Assembly (NCBI RefSeq): GCF_000377405.1
Contig: NZ_KB905027.1
Span: 1 to 64,000, forward strand
Reading direction: 5' to 3'
DNA: 64,000 nucleotides
Source: Thioalkalivibrio sp. ALE31
Lineage (GTDB): Bacteria; Pseudomonadota; Gammaproteobacteria; Ectothiorhodospirales; Ectothiorhodospiraceae
The translations under genes and the position numbers were made by a program. Of this stretch, positions 56,194 to 64,000 are shown piece by piece. The notes beneath the pieces are model-generated. The model did not search any database and was not told where the DNA came from. It saw nothing but the letters and a program-made list of their open reading frames with translations. How positions within the stretch are numbered: position 1 is the first letter of the stretch; every line of letters starts with the position of its first letter.

Positions 56194-57497
56194 TCAGTCG
56201 ACTCCTTGTTCGGATTCATGACGTCCTGGAAGCTGGTTTCCTTCTCGGTGACCTTGGCCTGCTCGACCACCCAGTCGACCACCTGGTCTTCCAGCACCAG
56301 CGACTCCAGGTTGCTCTTGGCCTGGGGATTGGAGCGGTAGTAGTTCTTCACCTCTTCCGGGTCCTCGTAGGTCGCGGCCATCTCCTCGAGATCGCGCTCG
56401 ACGCGCTCGGCGTCCACCTCGAACCCCTTCTGGTCGATGATCGCACGCAGGGCCAGCCCCAGGCGGACACGGCGCTTCGCCTCGTCCTCGAACAGGCTGT
56501 CCGGCAGCGGCTGGGTCTGCTCGGCGCCACCGAAGCGCTTCTCGGCTTCCTCGCGCAGACGGTTGATCTCCGACTTCACCAGGGCGTCCGGCAGGTCGAA
56601 GTCGTGCTTGTCGACCACGGCCTCCAGGACCTGCTGCTTCACCCGGCCCTTCAGGGCCTGACGCAGTTCCCGCTCCATATTGGACCGCACATCAGCGCGA
56701 AGTTTCTCCACCGAGCCGTCCTCGATGCCGAATTTCTTCGCGAACTCTTCGTCGACCTCCGGCAGCTTGGGCCCCTCGACCTGCTTGATGGTCAGGGCGA
56801 ACTGCGCGGTCTGGCCCTTCAGGTTCTCCGCCGGGTAATCCTCGGGGAAGGTGACGTCGATGGTCGGCTCCTCGCCGGCCTTCACGCCCTTGAGCTGCTT
56901 CTCGAAGCTCTCGATCAGGCGCCCGGCGCCGACCTCGACCTGGAAGTCCTCGGCCTTGCCGCCCTCGAACTCCTCGCCGTTCAGGGTGCCGACGAAGTCC
57001 AGGGTGACACGGTCGCCCTTCTTCGCCTTGCGCTTGACCTCGGCCCACTCCTTGTTCTGCTCGCGCAGCGAGTCAATCACGCGGTCGATGTCCTCGTCCG
57101 CCACCTCGGCCTTCGGCCGCTCGATCTCGACGTCGGCGAAGTCGGCCACCTGCACCTCCGGGAACACCTGGAAGCTGGCGGTGAACTCGATGGCGTCGCC
57201 GCCCTCCAGGCTGGTCGGCTCGATGCTCGGGTTACCGGCCGGTTCCAGGCCCTCCTGCTGCACCGCCTCGCGGTAGCTCTCCTGCAGGACCTCGCTCAGC
57301 ACCTCCTGGTAGACGCCGGTGCCATAGCGCTGGCGCACCACCTTCAGCGGGACCTTGCCCGGGCGAAACCCGTCCAGCTTGACCCGCTTGGCCAGGGACT
57401 TCAGGCGGTTGTCGACCTCGGTGTCGACCCGCTCGGAGGGGACCTGGATGGTCATCTTGCGTTCCAGGTTGCCGGTGGCTTCAACAGAAACTTGCAT
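56190..57497 (-). CDS. tig: trigger factor
   Basis: Ribosome-associated chaperone and prolyl isomerase of 435 residues. The ribosome-binding signature [12 protein letters not shown] lies near residue 45. The FKBP-like PPIase domain (about 150-245) has [20 protein letters not shown], and the helical C-terminal chaperone domain follows. The start [15 protein letters not shown] at 57497 agrees with other trigger factors; earlier in-frame codons have no support. It is the first gene of the tig-clpP-clpX group. Confidence 0.97.
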   Translation of the reverse strand: MQVSVEATGNLERKMTIQVPSERVDTEVDNRLKSLAKRVKLDGFRPGKVPLKVVRQRYGTGVYQEVLSEVLQESYREAVQQEGLEPAGNPSIEPTSLEGGDAIEFTASFQVFPEVQVADFADVEIERPKAEVADEDIDRVIDSLREQNKEWAEVKRKAKKGDRVTLDFVGTLNGEEFEGGKAEDFQVEVGAGRLIESFEKQLKGVKAGEEPTIDVTFPEDYPAENLKGQTAQFALTIKQVEGPKLPEVDEEFAKKFGIEDGSVEKLRADVRSNMERELRQALKGRVKQQVLEAVVDKHDFDLPDALVKSEINRLREEAEKRFGGAEQTQPLPDSLFEDEAKRRVRLGLALRAIIDQKGFEVDAERVERDLEEMAATYEDPEEVKNYYRSNPQAKSNLESLVLEDQVVDWVVEQAKVTEKETSFQDVMNPNKESTE

Positions 57498-57579
57498 GGA
57501 GGGCCTCGTCATAGTTCGGATATCGGTCATCCCTGCCGATCGCAGTGGTAACCTTCATGGCGTTGGGAAATGCGGACTG

Positions 57580-57666
57580 TGGTGCGAAAGGAGAGACTCG
57601 AACTCTCACGGGTTTTACCCCACTGGGACCTAAACCCAGCGCGTCTACCAGTTCCGCCACTTTCGC
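57580..57666 (-). tRNA. tRNA-Leu (TAG)
   Basis: An 87-nt class II tRNA with acceptor stem GCGAAAG/CTTTCGC, anticodon TAG, an extended variable arm and an encoded CCA at 57580-57582. It lies upstream of tig on the same strand. Confidence 0.97.
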
Positions 57667-57734
57667 GATCTTGCAGAAAACTCTTGTTGTGTTCGCGCGT
57701 TAGCCGCGCATTCTAGCGTGTTCCCCGCCCACAA

Positions 57735-57766
57735 ACACAAAAGGCCCGTATGAACGGGCCCTTGTG
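57735..57766 (-). terminator. intrinsic terminator after tRNA-Lys
   Basis: GGCCCGT at 57743-57749 pairs with ACGGGCC at 57754-57760, and the minus-strand 3' side reads TTTTGTGTTTG. It lies 23 bp after the tRNA-Lys end. Confidence 0.75.
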
Positions 57767-57788
57767 CCGGCGCGGGGACCGGAGAAAA

Positions 57789-57864
57789 TGGTGGGTCGTG
57801 TAGGATTCGAACCTACGACCAATTGGTTAAAAGCCAACTGCTCTACCAACTGAGCTAACGACCC
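57789..57864 (-). tRNA. tRNA-Lys (TTT)
   Basis: A 76-nt cloverleaf with acceptor stem GGGTCGT/ACGACCC, anticodon TTT, T-loop TTCGAAT, and an encoded CCA at 57789-57791. Confidence 0.97.
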
Positions 57865-57912
57865 TTTTCGGTTTGGCCGGCGGCGACCCCGCGGGTCGCC
57901 CTGGCCGAGCTG

Positions 57913-57944
57913 CAAAACCGAAGGCCCGGGATCACCGGGCCTCC
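57913..57944 (-). terminator. intrinsic terminator after the YeeE-type gene
   Basis: AGGCCCGG pairs with CCGGGCCT (57922-57942, loop gatc/atca), and the minus strand continues TTCGGTTTTGC. It lies about 60 bp after the transporter stop. Confidence 0.65.
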
Positions 57945-58003
57945 AGTGCCGCGTAGTTTACGGCGCGGCGGGGAAAACGCAAGGCGCCCCCGCCGCTACG
58001 CCA

Positions 58004-59275
58004 TCAGATGGCTTCCAGCTTGCGCATGCCACCCGGCAGCAGCTTCATGTCCACCAGCGAGGTGATCAGCGCCTTGCCGAAGGAGGCCTCGTCTTCGTAG
58101 ACCATCTTGTAGTACTGGATCTTCATGGTCAGCGCGGCCCCGAAGACGATCATGATGAAGGTCAGGAAGCCGCCCAGCGCGAGCGTGGAGATCCCGGTGA
58201 TGCCCTGACCGATGGTGCAGCCCATCGCCAGCACGCCACCGAAGCCCATCAGGATCGCGCCGATGAAGTGGTTCACGAAGTCGCGCACCGAGGCGAACCA
58301 CTCGAAGCGGAACGCACGGGTAACCAGGGCCCAGAAGAAGGAGCCGAGGATCACGCCGGCCAGCGCCATCACGCCGAAGTACAGCACGGTGTTGTCAAAC
58401 CCGCTCGACACGTAACGCAGGCTCTGGCCCATCGGATTGATGAAGGTGAACGACTGGTTGGCCCACGGGGCACTCTCGGACGGGCGCTCACCCGCGTCTG
58501 CATCGGCCACGAAGTCCCAATCGGCCACGTAGGCCTGCGGGGTATAGGTGTCCATGCCATCGTCGATCTGGATGTTGCTGGTCAGCCACCAGGCGCCGAG
58601 CACCATCAGGCCGATCACCAGACCGCCCAGGATGTTGTCAAAGCTCTTGCGGAAGTCCGCGGCCTTGAAGATCAGGGCCAGCAGCAGCACGCCGATCACC
58701 GCGCCCAGCACCAGGCGGGCGGTCAGGCCGTTCTCTTCGCCGGCCACCAGGGTACCCAGGTCCTGGCCCGCCGGGGTGGAGATGGCCAGCGCGGTGGTCC
58801 AGTCCATGAACAGCAGGGAATAGAGGGTATCGGAAGTACCCGGCAGCGGGCGCACCATGTAGTAGGCGATGATCGCGATCACGATCAGCACCATCAGCGA
58901 CTTGATGTTGCCGCCACCGACGCGCACCAGGGTCTTGTTCCCGCAGCCGGAGGCGTAGGTCATGCCGATCCCGAACAGGAAGCCGCCCAGGGCATGCTCG
59001 ACCCACTGGAACTCGCTCATGCGGTAGTTCGGGAAGGAACCGTCGGCGCTCAGCACCCCGAAGAACTCGAGGATGGCCACGCCCAGCATGGCCACGGCGA
59101 TCGCTAGCAGCCAGGAGCGCATACGCCCGGTATCACCCATGTTCACCCAGTCGGAGACGGCGCCCATGGTGCAGAAGTTGGTCTTGTTCGCCACGGCCCC
59201 CATGATGAAGGCGAGGATGAACGCCCCACCGAGGAACGCCATCGCGGCAGTTGAAAAACTGGAGAATTCCATCAC
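58004..59275 (-). CDS. YeeE/YedE-family sulfur-compound transporter
   Basis: Polytopic inner-membrane protein of 423 residues with about nine helices. It has the conserved cysteine motifs of YeeE-type transporters: NFCTMGAVSDW near residue 35, ASGCGNKTLVRVG near residue 110, and AMGCTIGQGITG in the second half. The two halves are pseudo-symmetric. Characterised members take up thiosulfate, and others are proposed to move sulfur compounds to selenium or sulfur metabolism. A periplasmic-type loop (about 245-290) separates the halves. It is monocistronic, with its own terminator. Confidence 0.88.
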   Translation of the reverse strand: MMEFSSFSTAAMAFLGGAFILAFIMGAVANKTNFCTMGAVSDWVNMGDTGRMRSWLLAIAVAMLGVAILEFFGVLSADGSFPNYRMSEFQWVEHALGGFLFGIGMTYASGCGNKTLVRVGGGNIKSLMVLIVIAIIAYYMVRPLPGTSDTLYSLLFMDWTTALAISTPAGQDLGTLVAGEENGLTARLVLGAVIGVLLLALIFKAADFRKSFDNILGGLVIGLMVLGAWWLTSNIQIDDGMDTYTPQAYVADWDFVADADAGERPSESAPWANQSFTFINPMGQSLRYVSSGFDNTVLYFGVMALAGVILGSFFWALVTRAFRFEWFASVRDFVNHFIGAILMGFGGVLAMGCTIGQGITGISTLALGGFLTFIMIVFGAALTMKIQYYKMVYEDEASFGKALITSLVDMKLLPGGMRKLEAI

Positions 59276-59410
59276 GTATCCTCTCGACGAAAGATTTCAG
59301 GGCAGGCCTGCACCCACGGGGTGCGCAGCATACATCGGACGCTAGACGAGATCGAGCCCGTTTTCATTCCTGCGGGAACGAACATGCAGCCGGCGGGCTG
59401 CCGGCGGGCA

Positions 59411-60097
59411 TCACGCGGGGATATAGCGGGTCGGGTCCGGCACGCCGGCCGCAGCAAAGCCCTCGCGCCGGATGCGGCAACTGTCGCAGCGGCCGCAGGC
59501 GCGCCCCTCGGCATCGGCCTGATAGCAGCTGACCGTGTGGCGGTAGTCCACCCCGAGCTCGCTGCCCGCCCGGATGATCTCGGCCTTGGACAGGTGCATC
59601 AGCGGCGCCCGCACCTCCCAGGGCGTGCCCTCGACCCCGCTGCGGGTGGCCACCCGGGCCAGGTCGCGGAACGCGTCGATGAAGGCCGGACGGCAATCCG
59701 GATAACCGGAATAGTCCACCGCATTGGCGCCGACGTAGAGCAGCCGCGCGTCCAGGGTCTCGGCCAGCCCCAGGGCCAGGGCCAGAAACACCGTGTTGCG
59801 CGCCGGCACGTAGGTCACCGGGATGCCCTCGGTCGGCGCGGCCGGTACGTCGATCGCCGTGTCTGTCAGCGCCGAGCCGCCGATGGCGCTCAGGTCCACC
59901 GCCACCACGCGGTGGTCGGTCACGCCCTGGTCCGCTGCGACCCGCCGCGCAGCCTCCAGCTCGGTCCGGTGGCGCTGTCCATAGTCAATGGACAGGGCAT
60001 GGCACTCCAGGCCTTCGGCGCGCGCCATGGCCAGACAGGTCGCCGAGTCGAGCCCGCCCGATAGCAGCACCACGGCCTGTTCCACGCGCTCGCTCAT
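59411..60097 (-). CDS. queC: 7-cyano-7-deazaguanine synthase
   Basis: ATP-dependent enzyme of 228 residues that converts CDG to preQ0 in queuosine synthesis. The PP-loop [16 protein letters not shown] is near residue 12. Zinc ligands lie in [22 protein letters not shown] near the C-terminus (start of the motif). It starts 1 bp after the queE stop, so the two are coupled. Confidence 0.96.
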   Translation of the reverse strand: MSERVEQAVVLLSGGLDSATCLAMARAEGLECHALSIDYGQRHRTELEAARRVAADQGVTDHRVVAVDLSAIGGSALTDTAIDVPAAPTEGIPVTYVPARNTVFLALALGLAETLDARLLYVGANAVDYSGYPDCRPAFIDAFRDLARVATRSGVEGTPWEVRAPLMHLSKAEIIRAGSELGVDYRHTVSCYQADAEGRACGRCDSCRIRREGFAAAGVPDPTRYIPA

Positions 60098-60098
60098 G

Positions 60099-60794
60099 TC
60101 AGCGGCCCGGCTGATCGCCCCAGAGGAGCTTGTGCAGCTGCACCTGGAAGCGTACCGGCACACGTTCGGCCACGATCCAGTCAGCCAGGGTCCGCGGCTC
60201 CAGTTCCCCGAACACGGGCGAGAACAGGACCTCGACCTCCGGGTCCAGCCCCAGGCGCTCGAGCTCGGCCCGGGCCCAGTCAAAGTCTGCGCGCCCGGCC
60301 AGCACGAACTTCAGCTGGTCCCCGGCCTTCAGCCGCGGAATGTTATCGGGGAGGTTGCGTTCGGCCTCCTTCGAGCCCGGCGCCTTCCAGTCCATCACGA
60401 TGGCGACCCGGGGGTCGACACCGGCGATGTCCATCGCCCCGCTGGTCTCCAGCGACACCGTGAACCCGGCGTCGCACAGTGCCTCCAGCAGCGGCAGGCA
60501 GCCCGGCTGGGCCAGGGGTTCACCACCGGTCACGCAGACATGCCGCACCCCGGTGCGCCCGACCCAGTCGAGGACCGTCGGCAACATCAGCGCCTCGCCG
60601 CCCTCGAAGGCGTATTCGCTGTCGCACCAGCGGCAGCGCAGCGGGCAACCGGTCAGGCGCACGAAGGCCGTGGGCCAGCCGACCTGCGCCGCCTCGCCCT
60701 GCAGCGAGACAAACATCTCGCTGACCCGCAGTCGCACCGACGCCGGGTCGACGACCCCCGAGCCACGGGCGTCACGCAACGGGGCGGTGGTCAT
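60099..60794 (-). CDS. queE: 7-carboxy-7-deazaguanine synthase
   Basis: Radical SAM enzyme of 231 residues that makes CDG from CPH4. The cluster-binding motif is CPLRCRWC (CX3CX2C), and the fold segment is [14 protein letters not shown]. The N-terminus has the substrate loop [17 protein letters not shown]. Its start overlaps the cpoB stop by ATGA. With queC it forms the queuosine part of the tol-pal operon, a frequent gammaproteobacterial arrangement. Confidence 0.95.
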   Translation of the reverse strand: MTTAPLRDARGSGVVDPASVRLRVSEMFVSLQGEAAQVGWPTAFVRLTGCPLRCRWCDSEYAFEGGEALMLPTVLDWVGRTGVRHVCVTGGEPLAQPGCLPLLEALCDAGFTVSLETSGAMDIAGVDPRVAIVMDWKAPGSKEAERNLPDNIPRLKAGDQLKFVLAGRADFDWARAELERLGLDPEVEVLFSPVFGELEPRTLADWIVAERVPVRFQVQLHKLLWGDQPGR

Positions 60795-61633
60795 TGGGCG
60801 CGATCGATCCGCTGCAGGCGTTCGCGGGCCAGGCGGTCCAGTGTCGTACCGCCATAGTCGGCACGCACTGCCTCCAGGGCCTCGCGGGCCGCATCGAAGT
60901 CCTCCAGCTCGTAGTGGGAGTACCCGATCTTCAGCAGTGCATCCCCACTCTTGTCGCTTTCGGGGAAATCCTCGCGCAGGCGCTGGAAGTCCTCGAGCGC
61001 CGCCTCGAATTCGCCGCTGGCGTACTTCGCCTCCGCCAGCCAGTACCACGCATTCGCGGTAAAGCTCCCCTCGGGGTAATCCTCGATGAACCGCTCCAGC
61101 TTGCGCATGGCGGTGGCAAAGTCGCCGGCCATCAGGTCGTCAAAGGCCTCCTGATAGGCGGCCTGCTCGTCGGCCTCCGGCAGATCCAGCTCGACCACCT
61201 CCTCGCGCGGGGCCGCATCCGGCGCCGGCCCTCCGCCCTCGACGGCGGCCACGCGCTCGTCCAGGTGGCGGAACTGGTCGCGCTGACGGGTACTGAGGCG
61301 GTTCACCTCGTGGCGCAGGGTCTCCACCTCCCCGCGCAGTTCGCGCAGGTCCCGGTTCAGCGACTCGGAGACCTGCAGCAGCTCGTTCATCGCGCTGGAG
61401 TCCAGCACGCGTTCGATACGGTCCAGGCGCCGATCCAGCTGGCGGATCTGCGACTGGGTCGCGAACACGGTGTCGTCCTGCGCCCCGGCGGTCCCCGGCA
61501 TCAGAGCCAGCGGGGTCAGGACAAAGGCCGCGGCCAGCATGGCCGCCAGGAACGGCCCCGGGCGCGCCGGGTTCCGAAACAGAAATGCCCCCGAGGGGGC
61601 ATCTCCGCAAGACGTACTGAACATCGATCGCAT
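60791..61633 (-). CDS. cpoB: cell division coordinator CpoB (YbgF)
   Basis: Periplasmic protein of 280 residues that links peptidoglycan synthesis with Tol-Pal during outer membrane constriction. A signal peptide ends near residue 51, followed by a coiled-coil trimerisation part (about 60-130) and TPR repeats (about 160-275: YQEAFDDLMAGDFATAM, WYWLAEAKYASGEFEAAL, ALLKIGYSHYELEDFDAA). The N-terminus is longer than usual. A terminator-like hairpin lies inside the first codons, so translation may begin further downstream, for example at Met32 (61540). Confidence 0.9.
   Translation of the reverse strand: MRSMFSTSCGDAPSGAFLFRNPARPGPFLAAMLAAAFVLTPLALMPGTAGAQDDTVFATQSQIRQLDRRLDRIERVLDSSAMNELLQVSESLNRDLRELRGEVETLRHEVNRLSTRQRDQFRHLDERVAAVEGGGPAPDAAPREEVVELDLPEADEQAAYQEAFDDLMAGDFATAMRKLERFIEDYPEGSFTANAWYWLAEAKYASGEFEAALEDFQRLREDFPESDKSGDALLKIGYSHYELEDFDAAREALEAVRADYGGTTLDRLARERLQRIDRAQ
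61576..61604 (-). terminator. terminator-like hairpin between pal and cpoB
   Basis: ATGCCCCC at 61585-61592 pairs perfectly with GGGGGCAT at 61595-61602. On the minus strand it is followed by TTTCTGTTTC. It falls inside the annotated 5' part of cpoB and could attenuate transcription beyond pal. Confidence 0.5.
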
Positions 61634-61661
61634 CTGGCTTCCCGGGTTTACCTACCCTGAC

Positions 61662-62216
61662 TCAGCGCCGGGATTCGTAGACGAGCTCGACCCGGCGGTT
61701 CTTGGCCCAGGCCTCCTCGTTCTGCTGGAAGGCCACCGGCATCTCCTCACCATAACTGATGACCTCGAGCTGGTCATCCGAGGCGCCGTTCAGATTCAGC
61801 ACCCGCCGCACGGACTGCGCACGGCGTTCGCCCAAGGCCAGGTTGTATTCGCGGGTGCCGCGCTCATCCGTATGCCCCTCCAGGCGCATGCGCGCGCCGG
61901 GGTTCTCCGCCAGGTAGGCCGCGTGGGCCTCCAGCATCGGCATGAATTCGGACTTCACCTCGTCACGGTCGAAGTCGAAGTAGACCAGGCGCTCGGCCAG
62001 CGGACTGTCCGGGTCGTCCAGGGCGGCGGCATCGAACTCCCGGTCGCGACCGATCCCACGGGCCTCGGCGGCCTCGCGTTCGGCCCGCTCCTGCTCGGCG
62101 GCACGTTCGCGCTCGGCGGCACGCTCGGCATCCTCGGCATCGCGGGTCGGAGTGGCACAAGCCGAAAGGGCCGCGATCACCACGGCGGCAAGGGTCAGAC
62201 GAAACGCGTTGTTCAT
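61662..62216 (-). CDS. pal: peptidoglycan-associated lipoprotein Pal
   Basis: Outer-membrane lipoprotein of 184 residues. The lipobox LSAC puts the acylated Cys at residue 20. A charged Glu/Arg/Ala-rich linker (about 25-55) precedes the OmpA-like peptidoglycan-binding domain, with LVYFDFDRDEVKSEF and GHTDERGTREYNLALGERRA. It anchors the outer membrane to peptidoglycan and interacts with TolB. The start at 62216 gives the correct lipoprotein signal. Confidence 0.97.
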   Translation of the reverse strand: MNNAFRLTLAAVVIAALSACATPTRDAEDAERAAERERAAEQERAEREAAEARGIGRDREFDAAALDDPDSPLAERLVYFDFDRDEVKSEFMPMLEAHAAYLAENPGARMRLEGHTDERGTREYNLALGERRAQSVRRVLNLNGASDDQLEVISYGEEMPVAFQQNEEAWAKNRRVELVYESRR

Positions 62217-62261
62217 GGTGTTGGTTCCTCGAAAGAAGGTGACAGTCAAAGGGTCCGAAAA

Positions 62262-63548
62262 TCAGTTCAGGGGTGACCAGGCCGGCTCGCGCACCTCGCC
62301 TTCGCGGGCGGCCAGACGCTGGTGCACCTGGCCGTCGCGGCTGACGGAACCGAGCACGCCCCGCCCCCCGTCGGTCATGGCATACAGGATCATGCTGCCA
62401 TTGGGGGCAAAGCTTGGCGACTCTGCATCGCGTCCGTCCGTGAGGCGCGTCACACGGCGGTCATCCAGATCGAGTCGGGCCAGCTGAAATCCGCCGTCAC
62501 CCCCATGGACATACACCAGCGACCGCCCGTCCGGCGAGATGGTGGCGGCGGCCGCGTAGCCGCTCTCGAAGCTCAGACGCCGCGCATTCCCGCCGCCGGC
62601 TGGCTGGGCGTAGATCTGCGGGGCCCCCGCCCGGTCGGAGGTGAAATAGATCGTCTCGCCGTCCGGCGACCAGACCGGCTCGGTCTCGATCGCGCTGGAA
62701 CGTGTCAGCTGCCGCAGATCCCCGGAGGCCAGGTCCATCACATAGATGTTCGGCGAGCCGTCGCGCGACAGGCTCAGCGCCAGTTGGCGACCGTCCGGGG
62801 ACCAGGCCGGGGCACTGTTGATCCCGGTGAAGCTGGCGATGCGCGAGCGCTCGCCGGTCTCCACATTCTGGCGAAAGACCTCGGAACGGCGGTTCTCGAA
62901 CGAGACGTAGACCAGCTCGCGGCCATCCGGGGACCAGTCCGGCGACATGATCGGATCCTCGGAGCGGAACAGAGTCCGCGGATTGGCCCCGTCGGAGTCG
63001 GCCACCTCCAGTCGGAAGGTGCGCGAGTCGTTCCGGCGCTCGACACTGACGAACGCGATACGCGCGCTGAAGGCGCCCGGGTCGCCGGTGATCTGTTCGT
63101 AGACGATGTCCGATACGCGGTGGGCGCCCCTCCGGAGCATGTCCGCGGGCACCGGGATGCGCCAGCCACCCAGGCGCTCCTCCGCCAGCACGTCGAACAC
63201 GTGGAACTCCACGATCACGTTGTCCCCGTCCGGGCGCTTGGAGCCCACCACCAGGTACTCCATGCCGGCGTCGGCCCAGGGCTGCGCGATGAAGTCGGCC
63301 GGGCCCGAGGGGGCCCGCGGCAGCCCCTCGCGCTCGACGTCGAACAGACCGCTACGGGTCAGATTCGCGGCCAGGATTCGCCCCACATCCTCGTCCGGGC
63401 GGCCCTCGCCCTCCCAGGTGAACGGTGCGACCGCGACCGGAATGGCCCCGGTCACACCCTCGGTCACGGTCACTTCCAGCACCGCGTGAGCCTGCGCCGA
63501 CCACAGCAGCGCCAGCCCCAGCAGCATCGCGTGAATCATTCGTTGCAT
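62262..63548 (-). CDS. tolB: Tol-Pal system protein TolB
   Basis: Periplasmic protein of 428 residues. A signal peptide (1-22, ending AQAHA) is followed by an N-terminal alpha/beta domain and a six-bladed beta-propeller with repeated xSPDGR motifs (SPDWSPDGRELVYVS, APAWSPDGRQLALSL and others). It binds Pal and TolA. It lies 45 bp upstream of pal and 34 bp after tolA. Confidence 0.97.
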   Translation of the reverse strand: MQRMIHAMLLGLALLWSAQAHAVLEVTVTEGVTGAIPVAVAPFTWEGEGRPDEDVGRILAANLTRSGLFDVEREGLPRAPSGPADFIAQPWADAGMEYLVVGSKRPDGDNVIVEFHVFDVLAEERLGGWRIPVPADMLRRGAHRVSDIVYEQITGDPGAFSARIAFVSVERRNDSRTFRLEVADSDGANPRTLFRSEDPIMSPDWSPDGRELVYVSFENRRSEVFRQNVETGERSRIASFTGINSAPAWSPDGRQLALSLSRDGSPNIYVMDLASGDLRQLTRSSAIETEPVWSPDGETIYFTSDRAGAPQIYAQPAGGGNARRLSFESGYAAAATISPDGRSLVYVHGGDGGFQLARLDLDDRRVTRLTDGRDAESPSFAPNGSMILYAMTDGGRGVLGSVSRDGQVHQRLAAREGEVREPAWSPLN

Positions 63549-63582
63549 GGTGTTCCTCGTGGCCCGGTTGGGAGCGGGCCGG

Positions 63583-64000
63583 TCAGTCGGGCTCGAAACG
63601 GATGCGCACCCCGCCGCGCACGGCATCCGCGTCGGGCGGACGCGGCAGCGAGGACAAACGGTCCATGGTCTGGCGGACCGATTCGCAGAAGGCGGACCCG
63701 CCCGAGCAGCTCTCGATATCAAAATTGATGATACGCCCGGTCTCGTTGACACGCACGAGAACAATGGCACGGTCCGACGCATCCAGCCCCGAGGGCTGGC
63801 GCCAGCGCCGCTGCACCACCGACTGCACCTGGGCACGCCATTCGTTCAGCTCCTGATCCAGCTGCGCCTGGCGCTCGGCGGCCTCGCGTTGCGCCTGTGC
63901 CTCGGCCAGACGTTCGCGTTCGCGCTCCATCGCCTCGCGCCGGCGCTGCTCTTCCAGTTCACGCTCCTGCTCGGCGCGACGCTCGGCCTCCTCCCGCTCG
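63583..64000 (-). CDS. tolA: TolA, C-terminal part (truncated by window edge)
   Basis: The frame is open to the window end. It encodes the end of the long charged helical domain II (Glu/Arg/Ala/Gln-rich) and the C-terminal domain III: VVQRRWRQPSGLDASDRAI, then VNETGRIINFDIESCSGGSAFC with its paired cysteines, and the stop at 63583. TolA spans the periplasm and couples the TolQR motor to Pal. The N-terminal anchor is outside the window. Confidence 0.9.
   Translation of the reverse strand, partial: EREEAERRAEQERELEEQRRREAMERERERLAEAQAQREAAERQAQLDQELNEWRAQVQSVVQRRWRQPSGLDASDRAIVLVRVNETGRIINFDIESCSGGSAFCESVRQTMDRLSSLPRPPDADAVRGGVRIRFEPD

Overview
The window is a GC-rich gammaproteobacterial chromosome segment. 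Gene order and content point to a sulfur-oxidising member of the Ectothiorhodospiraceae, something like Thioalkalivibrio. This is inferred from the conserved gammaproteobacterial blocks, the sulfur-handling proteins (YeeE/YedE-type transporter, exported rhodanese and DsrE-like proteins), and an XanB2-type chorismatase. No 16S gene is present to confirm it.

Layout. 1-1.5 kb: an IS481-family element whose one terminus coincides with base 1 and whose other end (1030) sits inside a higB toxin gene, leaving a 3' remnant followed by an intact higA antitoxin. 1.5-5.7 kb: an SLC13/TrkA-C permease, a lipoprotein, acylphosphatase, and an arsC-wrbA-DUF2069 operon. 6-9.5 kb (minus): DUF2066, a CDP-alcohol phosphatidyltransferase, a PerM/AI-2E permease and hda, divergent from purM-purN-DUF3108-disulfide reductase (9.7-13.7 kb). 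13.7-18.2 kb (minus): an overlapping cassette of exported rhodanese, frameshifted GGDEF-EAL protein, exported DsrE-like protein and PAS-GGDEF cyclase. 18.3-21.2 kb: cold-shock protein, M48 peptidase, and a 326-bp MITE-like element just upstream of the peptidase. 21.3-33.6 kb (minus): the conserved rng-yhdP-nitrilase-tldD-pmbA block, preceded by a degenerate class I amidotransferase, a hypothetical gene and an AI-2E permease. 33.7-40.5 kb: LysR regulator, EAL protein, rpmB-rpmG, EAL-HDOD protein, chorismatase, mutM. 41-47.2 kb (minus): a four-gene peptide-type ABC transporter. 47.4-57.9 kb: fabI, then ppiD, tRNA-Asp, tRNA-Val, hupB, lon, clpX, clpP, tig, tRNA-Leu and tRNA-Lys on the minus strand. 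58-64 kb (minus): YeeE-type transporter, queC, queE, cpoB, pal, tolB and the 3' part of tolA.

Most genes are housekeeping: purine synthesis, replication control, protein quality control, envelope integrity, queuosine synthesis. The accessory interest lies in three places. One is a family of nested palindromic repeats (four copies, three of them between convergent genes). The second is an operon that interleaves exported sulfur-carrier-type proteins with c-di-GMP enzymes. The third is the set of mobile elements, an IS481 in higB and an IS5-type MITE upstream of the M48 peptidase. No CRISPR array, phage or integrase was seen.
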